From: Takakia lepidozioides
Taxonomy: Eukaryota; Streptophyta; Takakiopsida; Takakiales; Takakiaceae
DNA length: 64,000 bases
NCBI GenBank assembly: GCA_030704615.1
Contig: CM060733.1
Span: forward strand, 38,068,001-38,132,000
Direction of reading: 5' to 3'
Shown one piece after another: positions 33,901 through 45,300 of the stretch. The translations under genes were made by a program, and so were the position numbers. Each line of letters starts with the position of its first letter. Position 1 is the first letter of the stretch. The notes under the pieces are model-generated. The model was not told the origin of the DNA. It ran no database searches and was given only the letters and a program-made list of their open reading frames with translations.

Positions 33901-35360
33901 AGGATTAGCGGACACTGCATTGGTATTCTTTGGATGCTTTACGCTGGGAGGCTTTATTTGACAGATGAGGTTCGTGCCCTCATGCATGAGCTGAAGTCCG
34001 TGAACAGCCTGCTTGAGGATAAGCACCCGGAATTTGCAGATAGCACTGTAAAGCACACCAATATAGTGGAATGTTTGAGTATCTGTGAGCAAGTGGTTTT
34101 ATCTTACCAGGCTTGGGCTCCATGGAGAACCCAATTCTGGAACTTTTTAAACTTTGTCACTATCCACATGAAGGTAAAGCTTAAGTTTCAGGTTTATGGG
34201 CTTGACTGTACTACCTACAAACAGATAGTTCTGCTATCCCAATTGTTATCCATTTTGTCTTTGTTTTTTTAAATCACCTTCAGAACAGTAGTCAAAACAT
34301 TCATTACTAACTATTATAAAAATAGATTGCATGGATTAATAATACTACCTATACAATTAAGTCCTCTAGAGCATACACTAAAGCACTACCTTAATTTGGA
34401 TAGTGACAAAGTTCACAAACACTTAAGAATAAATACTGAATGTTTAACTACCTTGGGTCCACAAATAAGAATTGAAATATCTTGGAATGCATACATATTG
34501 TATATAATGTGCTAATACAACTGTCTTGAGTGATCTTGCTTAGACATTTATCCCCTAGTTTTCCTAACAATGCAAGCCCCAATGTCATCACCATGTTAAA
34601 AAATATATTGAGATTCAGAAGTAAATCCCATTGATACGAGTTGTTCACGAGTGGTTGTTACTCTTGCACGAGGTCGTGTACTTAGTGAGGTGACACGAGC
34701 ATGGGCACGACTTCGACCTCGACCACAACCTCGACCAACAAAAGCAATATGATCTTCTAATATTTGGGCTGCACTATGCACTATCTTCATATGTGGTTTC
34801 ATGTTCCTTGGGATTGTAACTACAATAGGGAGAGAGTTTTCATAGATGGAAGGAGTCGGAACAACCTAAATCAATCTATAAACCCTAAAACCCTCAATGA
34901 ACTAGTCCAGTATGAATGTTATCATGATTGAGCACTACATCCATGCACATAATCATACATTATTGTTGTCTAATAAACATTACAACTATAATACGTAGTT
35001 TTTTAATCCTATGTTATACTATATATATGAGGGAATGACTAAGTGAGAGAGAAAAAGAAGAATATCCATCTTGGAAGTATCATAGCATGAACACTTGTTA
35101 AATGTATATGTCCTGAGTAAGCACCATCCCTAAACCCTACATCATTATGGTTGTTTGTTAAACTCATTATTAATAGATATTTTTCATTCTATGTTATACT
35201 ATATATAGAGAGAAAGAGAGAGACAATTCAAAGAATATGTACAAGTAGATAGTCCACAAACAAAACATCATAATTAAAACATCATAATTATTATGTAGTT
35301 TTACATTCTATGCTATACTATGAATGAGAGTGAGAGTAAGAAAGAGAGATGAAGATATAG
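30960..35360. mobile_element. Fold-back type inverted-repeat element with nested duplication and cargo
   Basis: A forward arm at about 31060-31575 is repeated in reverse complement at 31910-32240 and again at 34480-34870. The second copy extends outward as a longer right arm to about 35360. A direct duplication links 31600-32240 with 34150-34760. Between these two lies about 1.9 kb of unrelated sequence (32240-34140) containing an NTPase gene fragment. The arms encode a degenerate frame with GRGRSHAHARVTSLSTQ followed by EQLVSMGFTFESQYFASRVM, possibly the remnant of an element-encoded protein. The same family forms the element at 56580-58540. Target duplication and exact ends were not resolved. 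Confidence 0.65.
32400..34110 (+). pseudogene. Crinkler/RHS-like P-loop NTPase gene fragment inside fold-back element
   Basis: The exon ending at 32546 encodes NNVFVRECYHGLVQKVNEYF and IIIARNLG. The next exon begins at 32760 with IGKSMLGYYLLYLWAKEGRN, so splicing builds a Walker A loop (NLGIGKS). Further remnants are KMVFVTSPKRDIYWMSFCDA near 33050-33110, YEIMYMDTWSLAELESCR near 33235-33300, KFEVFDVLMCGPPAVV near 33365-33410 and LTDEVRALMHELKSVN near 33958-34005. Order and spacing fit Crinkler and retrotransposon-hot-spot (RHS) type NTPases: P-loop, V.SP motif, MP.WSL-EL motif, then a GG.PR region. Stops and shifts separate the parts, and the canonical proline before the P-loop is changed to leucine. 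A pseudogene is more likely than an intact gene. Identification is from motif memory, without alignment. Confidence 0.5.
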
Positions 35361-35364
35361 ATAA

Positions 35365-35860
35365 AGATTCTTTAACGTCCAGTGAATTTACAGAGCCTAC
35401 TGCTCAACACACACGCCATCGAGGGCCCAATGGACGGTCTGAAGGCACATGTTGAAGGATTGAACCCAGGATCATCTAGGTTATGCACAGGCAAGGCACA
35501 AAGTTGAATCAAAATAAATATCTACAAATAGTCAACACAAAATAAGGAAAAGAATCAGGACCTAACTTTATATTGGGGTTTTTGTTTTCTCCTCTTCTTC
35601 CACTTCCTCTTTTACCTCATATTTCATCTTCTCCTTCCTCTTGTGAACTAATAGAATCCTATGCAAGAAGGTGAAAGCTGCTGGAGCTTACAAAATTAAG
35701 GATTTCAATTGTTTAAAATAGCAATAGTTTAAAATTGGACTATGTCAAGGGTCAAGGTTGTGGTTAGGTCAGGTTAGTTAGGGGGTTAAGGTGGGCGTGG
35801 GGCGAGCTGGGGGTATGAGGGAGGGCTCGGGCAGCAGGGCTGGGCAGAGCGGCCAGAAAA
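35365..35860. repeat. Dispersed repeat shared with 61.88-62.16 kb
   Basis: The segment with AAGTTGAATCAAAATAAATA at 35503-35525 and the later GGTTAGGTCAGGTTAGTTAGG at about 35760-35785 matches 61895-61925 and 62105-62135 in the same orientation and order. Part of it (the Y-rich counterpart CTAACTGAGCTGACC) also lies at 30600-30660 in reverse. It carries no supported gene. Confidence 0.6.
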
Positions 35861-37670
35861 AAGTTGGTGACAGGAGGTCCTTGTACCTCTGCAGACAAAA
35901 TTCAGAGGCGGACTAGTAGTTAGGGGGAAAGAGGGGGAGAGATTGAGAGATTCGAGGAGGAGACAAGTGGGTGAAAGAGAGGAAGAGATGGGGAGAAGTA
36001 TGAGTAGACATCAGGAGAAATCTCCGAACTCAAGATGTTTTGTAGGTGTGGGCTGTACATTCTGTACCAGCCCTTGCATTTTCAAAACCGCTCTGCATTG
36101 AGATTGCAGTGGAGGCCAGGAGAGGAGGAGAGCTCAACGGACTGGGAGATGGGCAAGTCTTTCACCCGGAGGAGGAGAGCAATGGATGGCCACGTCCGCC
36201 TTTGGTGGATGCATATTTCCACAACAACGGCATTCCTCAAAAAGTTTACCAAGGCCAGTGTTAATTCTATCAGTCCTTCAACCTCACTCCGCATCCTAAA
36301 TGAAACAGCGGGTCGCATCTGTCAGGATTCTAGGAAGGATGAGCATTGCTTCTGAATTCTTAGCAGCCTTTCTGCAGAGTTTTTCCACCTAACATATGCA
36401 GGGATTTTTATTTCTTTGCATGTCTCTCACCTACGCACATGTCCTGTTGGACTTGGGGTTGTTTTTGGTTAATCAAAATTTCACCCTTGCAGATCACTAT
36501 ATCGTGGAAGGAAACGTCATCGGGGGTGTGGGACACAAATTTGGAGGTCCTGGCTGTGGGCTAGTGTCACGTGGGAGAGGAACCAGAGAATTCAGGTTGC
36601 CCTTCCTTTACCCTCGATGCTCCCTCCGCACTGTGCTTGGGGGCTATGGTCGCAATGCATACGGAAACTAATTGATGTGTATCCATGTCTCTCTCGCAAT
36701 TCCTAGAGAAGTCGGTGTGGTCTACGTTAGAAGGCCTGCTTAGAGCAGAGAGACCGTAGTGCCCAATAATATATTCTCCTAGAATGCGAGTGGTTTCTGC
36801 AGCCTTCTTAACAATCCGATGATGATATGCCACATGAGGCTGTGACTGCACTAGCAGTCACACTTGCTTTGAGAAAGGGGGGAGAGAGGTGAGAATTTAA
36901 TAGAGGGCGTACATTAGCCTCCTCAATAAGCCCCCCATCAAATCATCTATGATTGAGCAATAGGCCTCCGGAGCAAAAGCTGGCAAAGTCTCATGGCCTT
37001 GTCCTTGCATACAGGTCAAGCACAGAGCAAGGAACCGGTCTGCCAAGAGCTGTTCTCAGATCCTTCACAGTTGTGTGACAACAGCTTTGATAAGGTGGTT
37101 CTATCTTTATTTACTCTGTGAATGGGGTTTGTAAAGGAGGATTTTTAACTGATGCTTAAATAGTTGATAATTTCTCTTTTCGTGAGAATTTAACAACAAA
37201 AGCGGAACTTACCACTCCTGAAAGTAGGTAGGTTGTTAAAGATTGGTCCCTGTTCTTTGAAAACTGCTTGGAGCGCTGGTGATTGGTATGGTCTATGTGT
37301 GGCTGTGGTTTTAGCTATGGCTGCTCAGCTGCCCACAGGTGAGTTTCACAGAGAAGATGTGGGATGTCAAAAATTCATTGGACCAAGTTATGCAGCTTCG
37401 TATCCATTATCACAATCGTTGCTCAATTTAAGGAATGGCATTATCTCAATATGCGGAATGGCCTTTCTGTTTTCTTTGACATGTCAATTTATTTGTAACT
37501 TGGTTTGAAAGATATATTTCAACCGGGTCCTTTGCTAATTTGCATGAGATTCCAGGTGCCCTATGCTATTGTGTTGGAGCTCGCCCTTGTGAGGTCACAG
37601 CCCCTGTCCCACCATTGTGGCATATGTGTCGCCCAGGGTTAGAAGAAATTTCAATGCAAATAACAAACCG
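35861..37670. other. Upstream region of the second PPR gene, no clear gene
   Basis: An open frame around 36046-36264 has somewhat protein-like composition (GGELNGLGDGQVFHPEEES) but no recognised family. I looked for a counterpart of the LWQEFF/WWDNR exon of the first PPR gene and did not find one. A GA-rich leader-like tract is at 35920-36000. Confidence 0.35.
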
Positions 37671-37672
37671 GA

Positions 37673-39865
37673 ATGACAGGCAAATATCTTTTGATAAGGA
37701 CGCTCTTCGGTCATACTATCCTGTCAAGATCACCCAATTTCAAACGGAAGCACTCAAACCAGGCCCTTTGGATTGAGGGTTGCTCAAGACGTTCTTGGGT
37801 GATAGCAGCCCTAGCTGCCATGATACAAGGTCGAGTACAATCTGGTGATGGAGTCAACAATAACTCTTCTGGCTCTTGTGGGGATGTGAGGACACTATGT
37901 AAGGCAGGACGACTTAAAGAGGCGCTGCACATTTTGATCAAACAAGGCATTTCGGCAGACACCAATTCCTATGTCTGTTTTCTGGGGGAGTGCATCAGAA
38001 GGCAAAACCTTGACATGGGAAAGCAGGTGCATGTGCACATTATCCAACACCAAGTCAATCCAAACTTATTTCTTCTGAACAACCTTGTCAACATGTATGT
38101 CAAGTGTGAAAGTGTGGTAGATGCACGCCTAGTGTTTGACAAAATGCCTGAACGAGATGTGTTTACATGGACCATAATGATGGCAGGATATGCTCAGCAC
38201 GGGTTGGGCAAGGAGGCTTTCGAGGTTTATAAGCAAATGATACAGGAAGGAGTGCCGCCCAACAACGTTACTTTCATTTGTGCCCTCAAGGCATGTGCTA
38301 GCCTAGGATCCCTGGAAAAGGGCAAAGAGGTCCATGCTGACATCATCAAAGCCGAAGTCTCACCAGATATCATTCTGGAGACTGCCCTTGCTGCCATGTA
38401 TGCCAAATGTGGGAACGTGATGGATGCACGTAAAGTTTTCAACAATATGGCTAGACGAAATGTGGTCTCATGGAGTACAATGATCGCAGGATATGTGCAG
38501 CATGGATGTGATAGGGAGGCTTTCGAAGTCTATGAGCAAATGCTACAGGAAGGGGTGACACCCAACAAAGTCACATTCATTTGTGTTCTGAATGCATGTG
38601 CCGGCCTGGCGGTCCTGGAAAAGGGCAAAGAGGTCCATGCTAGCATCATTAAAGCTGGAATTAAACCGGATGTCATTCTGGAGACTGCCCTTGTCGACAT
38701 GTATTGCAAATGTGGAAATATGAAGGATGCGCATCAAGTGTTTGGTGACATGGCTCAACGAAATGTTATCTCATGGAATACAATGATCACAGGATATGCT
38801 ATGCACGGGCGTGGGAGGGACTCCTTTGACCTCTATGAGCAAATGATACGCGAAGGGGTGACACCCAACAAGGTCACCTTCATTTGCATTCTCAATGCAT
38901 GTGTCAGCCTGGCAGCCCTTGAAAAGGGCAAGGAGGTTCATTCAGACATTATCAAGTCTGGGATTGCATCATACATGAATTTGGAGAATACCCTTGTTAA
39001 CATGTATGCCAAATGTGGAAGCATGAAGGATGCACGTCAAGTGTTCGACAATATGATTAAACAGGATGTGGTCTCTTGGAACACCATGATCACAGGATAT
39101 AGTCAGCATGGGAGTGGTAGCGAGCCTTTTGAGATGTATGAGCAAATGGTATGGGAAGGGGTGCTTCCTGATGAGGTCACATTCATTTGTCTTCTCAATA
39201 TGTGTGCCAGGATGACTGCCCTGGAAAAGGGCCGAGATATCCATGCCGACATCATCAAATCTCAAATTGCATCATTTATTAATCTGGAAAATACACTTAT
39301 GAACATGTATGCCAAATGTGGAAGCATGAAGGACGCACGTCATGTATTTGACAGTATGGCTAAACAAAATGTGGTCTCATGGAGTGTGATCATATCAGGA
39401 TATGGTCAGAATGGGTGTGGTAGGGAGGCCTTCGAACTATTTGAACAAATGCAACATGAAGGCTTGAAGCCAAATGGTATTACATTCATGTCTCTTCTCT
39501 CTGCCTGTAGCCATATGGGCCTACTGGACGAAGGCCGTCACTACTTCAATGCCATGAGCCAAGAATACGGCCTCACTCCTACAGCGGACCATTTTGGTTG
39601 CATGGTGGACCTTCTTGGCCGGGCAGGGCGACTGGAGGAGGCAGAGGACTTCATTAACAAGATGCCAATCAGTCCAGGTGCTTTCGTGTGGGGGGCGTTG
39701 CTTGGTGCCTCCAGAATTCATGGCCGTGTAAAGATAGCTGAGCGTGCGGCAAGATGTCTTCTTGAGTGCGATCCACAGGATGCTTCAACTTATGTGCTGC
39801 TATCAAACATATATGTTGTGGGTGACAGGTGGGACAATACGGCAGGGTTAGATAATGATAGATGA
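37673..39865 (+). CDS. PLS-type PPR protein, C-terminally truncated (DYW lost)
   Basis: A 730-codon intronless frame starts at ATG 37673. It opens with the second half of the PDF-like motif (SRSPNFKRKHSNQALWIEG), lacking the WWDNR half. It then carries about 15 PPR motifs in P/L/S triplets (MYAKCGNVMDARKVFNNMAR, VVSWNTMITGYSQHG, GVTPNKVTFICVLNACA) and E-like segments (SLLSACSHMGLLDEGRHYF, MVDLLGRAGRLEEAEDFI). The frame ends GDRWDNTAGLDNDR, where its relative at 26997-28931 continues to E+ and DYW. Downstream, a shifted remnant (VEDELHPNIAEIHAE, about 39930-39965) matches the relative's VEDKLHPQIEEIHLE. The original DYW end has therefore decayed. The shortened protein could still bind RNA and recruit a deaminase in trans, or it may be a pseudogene. 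Organelle targeting is not evident at the modelled start. Confidence 0.8.
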   Translation: MTGKYLLIRTLFGHTILSRSPNFKRKHSNQALWIEGCSRRSWVIAALAAMIQGRVQSGDGVNNNSSGSCGDVRTLCKAGRLKEALHILIKQGISADTNSYVCFLGECIRRQNLDMGKQVHVHIIQHQVNPNLFLLNNLVNMYVKCESVVDARLVFDKMPERDVFTWTIMMAGYAQHGLGKEAFEVYKQMIQEGVPPNNVTFICALKACASLGSLEKGKEVHADIIKAEVSPDIILETALAAMYAKCGNVMDARKVFNNMARRNVVSWSTMIAGYVQHGCDREAFEVYEQMLQEGVTPNKVTFICVLNACAGLAVLEKGKEVHASIIKAGIKPDVILETALVDMYCKCGNMKDAHQVFGDMAQRNVISWNTMITGYAMHGRGRDSFDLYEQMIREGVTPNKVTFICILNACVSLAALEKGKEVHSDIIKSGIASYMNLENTLVNMYAKCGSMKDARQVFDNMIKQDVVSWNTMITGYSQHGSGSEPFEMYEQMVWEGVLPDEVTFICLLNMCARMTALEKGRDIHADIIKSQIASFINLENTLMNMYAKCGSMKDARHVFDSMAKQNVVSWSVIISGYGQNGCGREAFELFEQMQHEGLKPNGITFMSLLSACSHMGLLDEGRHYFNAMSQEYGLTPTADHFGCMVDLLGRAGRLEEAEDFINKMPISPGAFVWGALLGASRIHGRVKIAERAARCLLECDPQDASTYVLLSNIYVVGDRWDNTAGLDNDR

Positions 39866-40336
39866 CAGGTATAACAATGAGTGAGGGCCCAGCTGCATTG
39901 GGATGGACAGCTGGGAATATGCATGGGTTGTAGAAGACGAATTGCATCCCAATATTGCTGAAATCCATGCTGAGCGGAAGGTTGTTGATGAAGGAACTGC
40001 TTTCACCACTGAGTAGCTCCCTCCCAACAATTAAGGTAGAAAAACCTAAAATAGACATTTTAGGTAGTTTGCATGGATAGAATGATCAAAAAAATGATCA
40101 GTTTGTCCACCATTCTCTTCATCTTATCCATCGTTGTCTCCAGCTGTAATGTGTAGTCTAAAGTGATGTACATCTCAAGAGTCTGAGGAGTCTGAAAAAT
40201 TGGAAGCACTTTTTAGGCAGAGAGAATGGAGTAACAGTCAAAGTGAAGGTGGGTACACCATGTTTTCTGAGTATTTGGGACAGCATCTGAGAGTGCAATC
40301 CTTGCAGTGTGGTATAGCAGCAAACATTCTCCTTAG
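39866..40336 (+). other. Decayed 3' remnant of the second PPR gene and spacer
   Basis: The first 100-150 bp hold frameshifted remnants of the E+ region (see the PPR entry). No recognisable DYW signature follows. Beyond about 40080 I see no feature until the TTAA at 40337. Confidence 0.55.
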
Positions 40337-40340
40337 TTAA

Positions 40341-41571
40341 CCCTTAAGTGTCAAAACTCATTTTCACCCTCTCGTAGAAAAACATGACCCTGGCCCACCA
40401 AAAAAAAACTTATCTATAGAATCTCTGTGTCCCTGTAAAACTGACCGTTGGAATTACTTCCCACCTACCCCACCTCCTACCACAAAAAGTTTCACCAAAA
40501 TCCAACTGCCAGATCTGAAGATTATGAAGTATAGAGTGGGGACAAAAAAAAATCTCCATTGAGAACTAGGTGCCAAAAAAAAGCAGTTTTTTGCTCGTAT
40601 TGGGCATTTTTAATTTTTTCTGTTCGAGAGTCTCAAGAATGTTGTTACATAACTGATAACACACATTCTCATAAAATTTCAGTTTTTTCTGAAATGTTCT
40701 CAAGTGGGCTCCTTTGTAGTGACAAATTGGGGGGTCAAAATATGCCATTTTCTTTGGGCAGGCCAAAATATCTCTTCCTAAAATTATACAAACAAATTCA
40801 GCCGTTCAATTCCTAATCCCTCCGGTTGAAGTGTCATGAACATCCATATGAGATCCCAAAAAAAGTTTGGAACCAATCGGTAACTGCCCTTACATCTTTA
40901 GGTTCCCTGCCCAAGACTTCAAATGGCACACCTATGTTATAGCCTGCAGGCCTAGGATATTTGGAGCCATAGCCCAGAAGGGCACGGGGCTTGGGATCTC
41001 CTTTGGCTTACCCGGCCCTGCTTTCATGGGGGGCCACACCACTCTCAACCCTCTCAAACCCCCGCCCTAGGTTTGGCCCACACCTCGTGGCGTTTTTCTG
41101 GAGCCCCGAGCTCTGCCGCTATCGCGGCTGCACTCCATCCAGCCCGCCCTGCACGGCGTTCGTCGGAGCTTCCATCGCCGTCGATTCAGGCTAGGGCCCA
41201 GGCCTGGGAATGCCCAGACCTGCGCCGGGCGCCATGCCCCTGCCGGGCAATCAAGGAGATTGGGGGAGCGTGCCGCCCTAACCTTTATGGGGTATCTTTC
41301 AGTCACCCTAACCTGACCGCAGTTGCCATGTCAGCAACTTGGGCAGCTTAGGGGGGCCAATTTGGCCTCAAAAAGCTGAGTGTGCCCCCTTCCAATTGGT
41401 CCAGACCCATAACCCTTCAGGCATTGACCAATTGGCCAATGCCATATGAAGGGGGACCCGATTATCTGTCGATTGAGCTAAAAAAAAAGCAAATCAGCCT
41501 TAACCACAGGAAGTTATGGCTGGTTAGAGAAACCTAACCGACCCAAAACGGGTCGGTTTGACACTTAAGGG
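40341..41571. mobile_element. piggyBac-like non-autonomous element (TTAA target, CCC...GGG ends)
   Basis: A 1231-bp stretch has perfect 15-bp terminal inverted repeats, CCCTTAAGTGTCAAA at 40341-40355 and its complement at 41557-41571. TTAA stands directly outside both ends (40337-40340 and 41572-41575). TTAA target duplication with termini CCY...RGG is the hallmark of the piggyBac superfamily. No DDD-type transposase is recognisable inside. Internal frames at 40559-41351 are short, and a GC-rich block at 40970-41250 has a different base composition from the flanks, possibly captured host DNA. The element is therefore likely mobilised in trans. Confidence 0.75.
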
Positions 41572-41575
41572 TTAA

Positions 41576-42314
41576 AAAGAGGTGGCTATGGCTGCTCACA
41601 GTTCACATTCCCATACTAACCTCATCAGCTTCACCATTGGTGTTCATCTCAGATTAACTATTTTGTAGTCAGGATGCTGTGCCCAAAGCCCTTCAAAAAG
41701 ATGCCATGACCAGAACCATCAGCCACCAACTATATATGTCATGGTGAAGAGACTCAGACTAAGGTTTAAAATCAGTTAAAAGATGGCTTCTGAGTTCTGG
41801 ATGTCACAACTGCAGAGGCCCATTGGAATCTTGATTTCATTCCATTGCACCAACCAAGCAAGCTACATTACAGGTTACCACTTCTTTCTTTTCCACATTT
41901 GTGAGGAAAAGTAATTTCCGTTACAAATAGAAAGACCCACTGTAACATACATGTCTCATCACAACAATCTCGACACAAGCCAATAAGGTGCTCAGGTAAC
42001 CATTTGCAGATTTTCAAAGCTTCAACAAACACAGCACCAACCCTTTCAGCATACTGCCACTGATTTTGACAGAAATTAGGACCAAAGCATAGCCCTTGAT
42101 CTCTCTACCCTACTTTGCAAGAAAGGTCAAACATGCTAAAGACAGCAGTTGTCACTGTACATATGTCCCACACAACTTAAAGTTCTTCCAGCGTTTCCCA
42201 TACTAAGAGAGCCCCTGCCACCTGTTCCCACACTAAACAATCTACAACTCACCTGGAAGCACCCCAGATGATCTACAATTTCAACGACAACTGTACTACC
42301 AAGTACACTTTCCT
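41576..42314. other. 3' flank of the kinesin gene
   Basis: The region downstream of the kinesin stop on the minus strand probably holds its 3' UTR. No other gene, RNA or repeat is supported. Confidence 0.35.
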
Positions 42315-45300
42315 TCAGCCAGATATCAACTTTGCTTCAGCTGTGCGTGTTCCCAGAGTCTGGCGGCGAGGAATTCCAATCTCACAGGCGTTTACCTTGG
42401 CTGCGAATCGGAGGGAACACAGAGATTCATTCAAGGACTTTGAATCTGGCGAGATGTTGACAAACATCAGTGTCTTTGAATCTCCTCCCAGGCAAGGCTG
42501 CACGATTCAATGCCAAGACACCAGCAAGATCTTGAATCGTTAATACTGCAGGATTACATGGACATTCTTCAAGAAACAACCCTGTTCTCGCAAAAAAGGC
42601 ACTGAAATATCAGGTAAAACATTATTCAGGTTTCCACACTACTGCATCTAAAATAACACAACATGCACGACACAAAATATGGCAAGAAAGTAGAACACAA
42701 TCGTCCAAAGATCAGAGTCCAGAAACCCTATGACAAAGAAACCAGGTTAGGAATGAAGAGTGGAGAAAATAAAAAAATACTTGGAGCAGGTATGTGAGCT
42801 TCGAGTTGCGGTATGGCACATGGGGGTCCTTGTTGGCAATTGACAAAATCACATCTCCAAGACTCGACAGGCTCTTGTTAATGGCCTGCCAAAACATTCA
42901 ACCCCTGCTCTTAATTCTCTGTGGCCTTATTTCCTCATATATGATCTCTTGTTGTGCTTGAACTGATGTAACACATGCACCGAAGAATATTTACGGACCT
43001 TGTCACTACGTTACTACTACTGTTGGAGACGGAATATCCACAGAACTACAAAAATCACACCTGAGTTTCCTTGAGTCGGTCACCAGTTGCCCCACTACGG
43101 GAAAGGCGCTCGCTTCCCGCCAGATCAATGAGATTGAGAACTCCATGCACCTGTTGCTCTGTACTCTGCATAGCATGAATACCTGTTCAGGAACACTCTT
43201 ATCCAGGAGCTTCCTCCTAGAAAGTAAATGACAGATAGACCCAGTACAGGGAGGGAAGTACCTCATTTACGCCTGAAATTCGGAGGGTGAAGACACAGTG
43301 GCTTCGTGATGATTGCTCATTCATGGCCGTCTTTCCTACAGATCTGCAAGCATCCCAGACAGTTCAAACTCTGTTATGAAGCGACAAATAAGAAAATCCT
43401 TGCTTGTAGGCATCTTGCTGCAGAGAAGGACAGAGGACAGGGGAAATAGAGAGGAGGGTCAGAAAGACCAATACCCAATAGTTTCCAACACTAAAGAACC
43501 GGGTATGGGGCTAAGAAATTAACCAAGAGTAGGCTAGTAAGCACCTGCTTTGAGATGCACGTTGAAGAAGGGAGGAGACCTCCTTCCAGTTGCTGACATC
43601 AACAAGAGTCAGATCTGACACGCTAGTATTCCCATTCAGGTCATGTTTCACTACATAAAGTTGCTTTGAATTGTCAGTGATGATGGGCCCTTTGACCAGC
43701 AAATCCCGAATCGTCTCATTGTAGATTTCCAGCATTGACGCCTGCAAAGTTGAGAATACATGGAGTAAGATTTGTCAAAACAACCTGAAAATTCTATCAA
43801 GCAATAGATATGCAGCCCATACAATTAAATTATGTCTTACTATGTCATAAAATGATGCTCTCTTCCAGAAACCTGGAAAGTCAACTTCACTCTTTAACCC
43901 AGTAGGACCCTTCTCTGGTGCAAAACAGCAGGTTCGGAGTTCTACCTCAAAGAGGTATCATGTATTTCTGAGTCAAACTCCTGGACAACCAGAACTGATA
44001 CCAATGCTTCTACAATGATGCATATGCCACCCCACACCGAGTTTCTTCTAGTCTGATGTCATCTTCCTGCTAACTCTCTCATATATCCATATATCCATAT
44101 ATTCCTTCTGAGCCAAATGCATCAGCACTTTCTGAATTTCAGGTTGACTCTGATATACTGTCAAGGGGCTTAAGGAGATTCACACAGAGCTAAACCAGGT
44201 TGAAGGAAATGGCAAAACCAAGTTAGAATATGACAGTTAATCAATAGGCTCTGACAAGATCAGCCTAAAAAGGACCAAAAGATACATTCAAGCCCCAAAT
44301 CACAAGAACCAATACAAGGTCACACCTGCATACGGAAGCTCCAACCCTGATCACTAAGAGCCTGGCTTGACTGGAACACTTGTTCTAGTGAACGAGGAAT
44401 AACCCCCCTCTCCTCAGGAACCTCGGGATTCCCCAGCATAGTATGGGTTTTCCCCGACCCCGTCTGCCCATATGCAAATATACACACCTGCCACACCAAG
44501 GAAGCCCCACTGTCACCACCCATCCACCTTGGCTGCCATGCAGTCCCATAAATGCAGACCCCAGATACTGGAGAATACCAAAGGCTGGAGTTAACACCTT
44601 ATAGCCATCAAGGGCGCTCTGGACAAGTTGTGAGATCTCGACAAATACATCTTCTTGCTTCACTTCAGGTCCAAAAACCTTGTCAAATGAGAAACAGTGC
44701 TTTTGCCCTGGTACCAAACCACACCCAAATCATACTTCAAAGGGTTGGTTATGGTGTCGAGTTCCCAAAAAGAAACAAAAATGGAAATAGACGCAAGGTG
44801 GTCACAGACATAATCACTGGTGCAAAAAATTCTGCCCCAACTGATCTGTGAGAAGCAACTCACTAAGAGGTGGAATAGGAAAACAATGGAATACAGACGA
44901 CTCTTATATACAGTGGGCAAGTATGGCCTTTCCAGCAGTGGGACAGAGGACAGACACAAAGTCATGGACAAAAACAAACAGCAATCATCGCACCTAAGGA
45001 TTGAACAAGCTCAATGCCACGACCCAGAAGTTCAGTGGAGGTCGGGTACTGCACAACTTCTGACTCTTCAATGTCCTCGTCATCGGCCAGCAGTGGGCGC
45101 ACTCTACAGAATACCCGAATGTTCCCTTTGAGCTCCTGAATTCCCCGTGGCCAACCCCCCCAACGACTATTTAGAACTTTGACAGAGCACTAACACCTCT
45201 GAATCAGTTTTAGCCAAGAGACTACCCAGTGACACAATCATGTTAGCGCAGCACACGTCCCCTGGTGCTGCTTGGACTCCTCCCAGCCAGATTGTTTCTT

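Noticed and set aside
37711-39721. Minus-strand frames inside the second PPR gene
   Set aside because: They are antisense shadows of PPR motifs with the same periodicity.
41073-41351. GC-rich frame of 92 codons within the piggyBac-like element
   Set aside because: High-GC composition keeps both strands open, and no protein family is recognisable. I treat it as captured or random sequence.
43006-43266. Minus-strand frame [15 protein letters not shown] as the kinesin exon
   Set aside because: It is the wrong frame. The adjacent frame encodes [16 protein letters not shown] and splices in phase with its neighbours.
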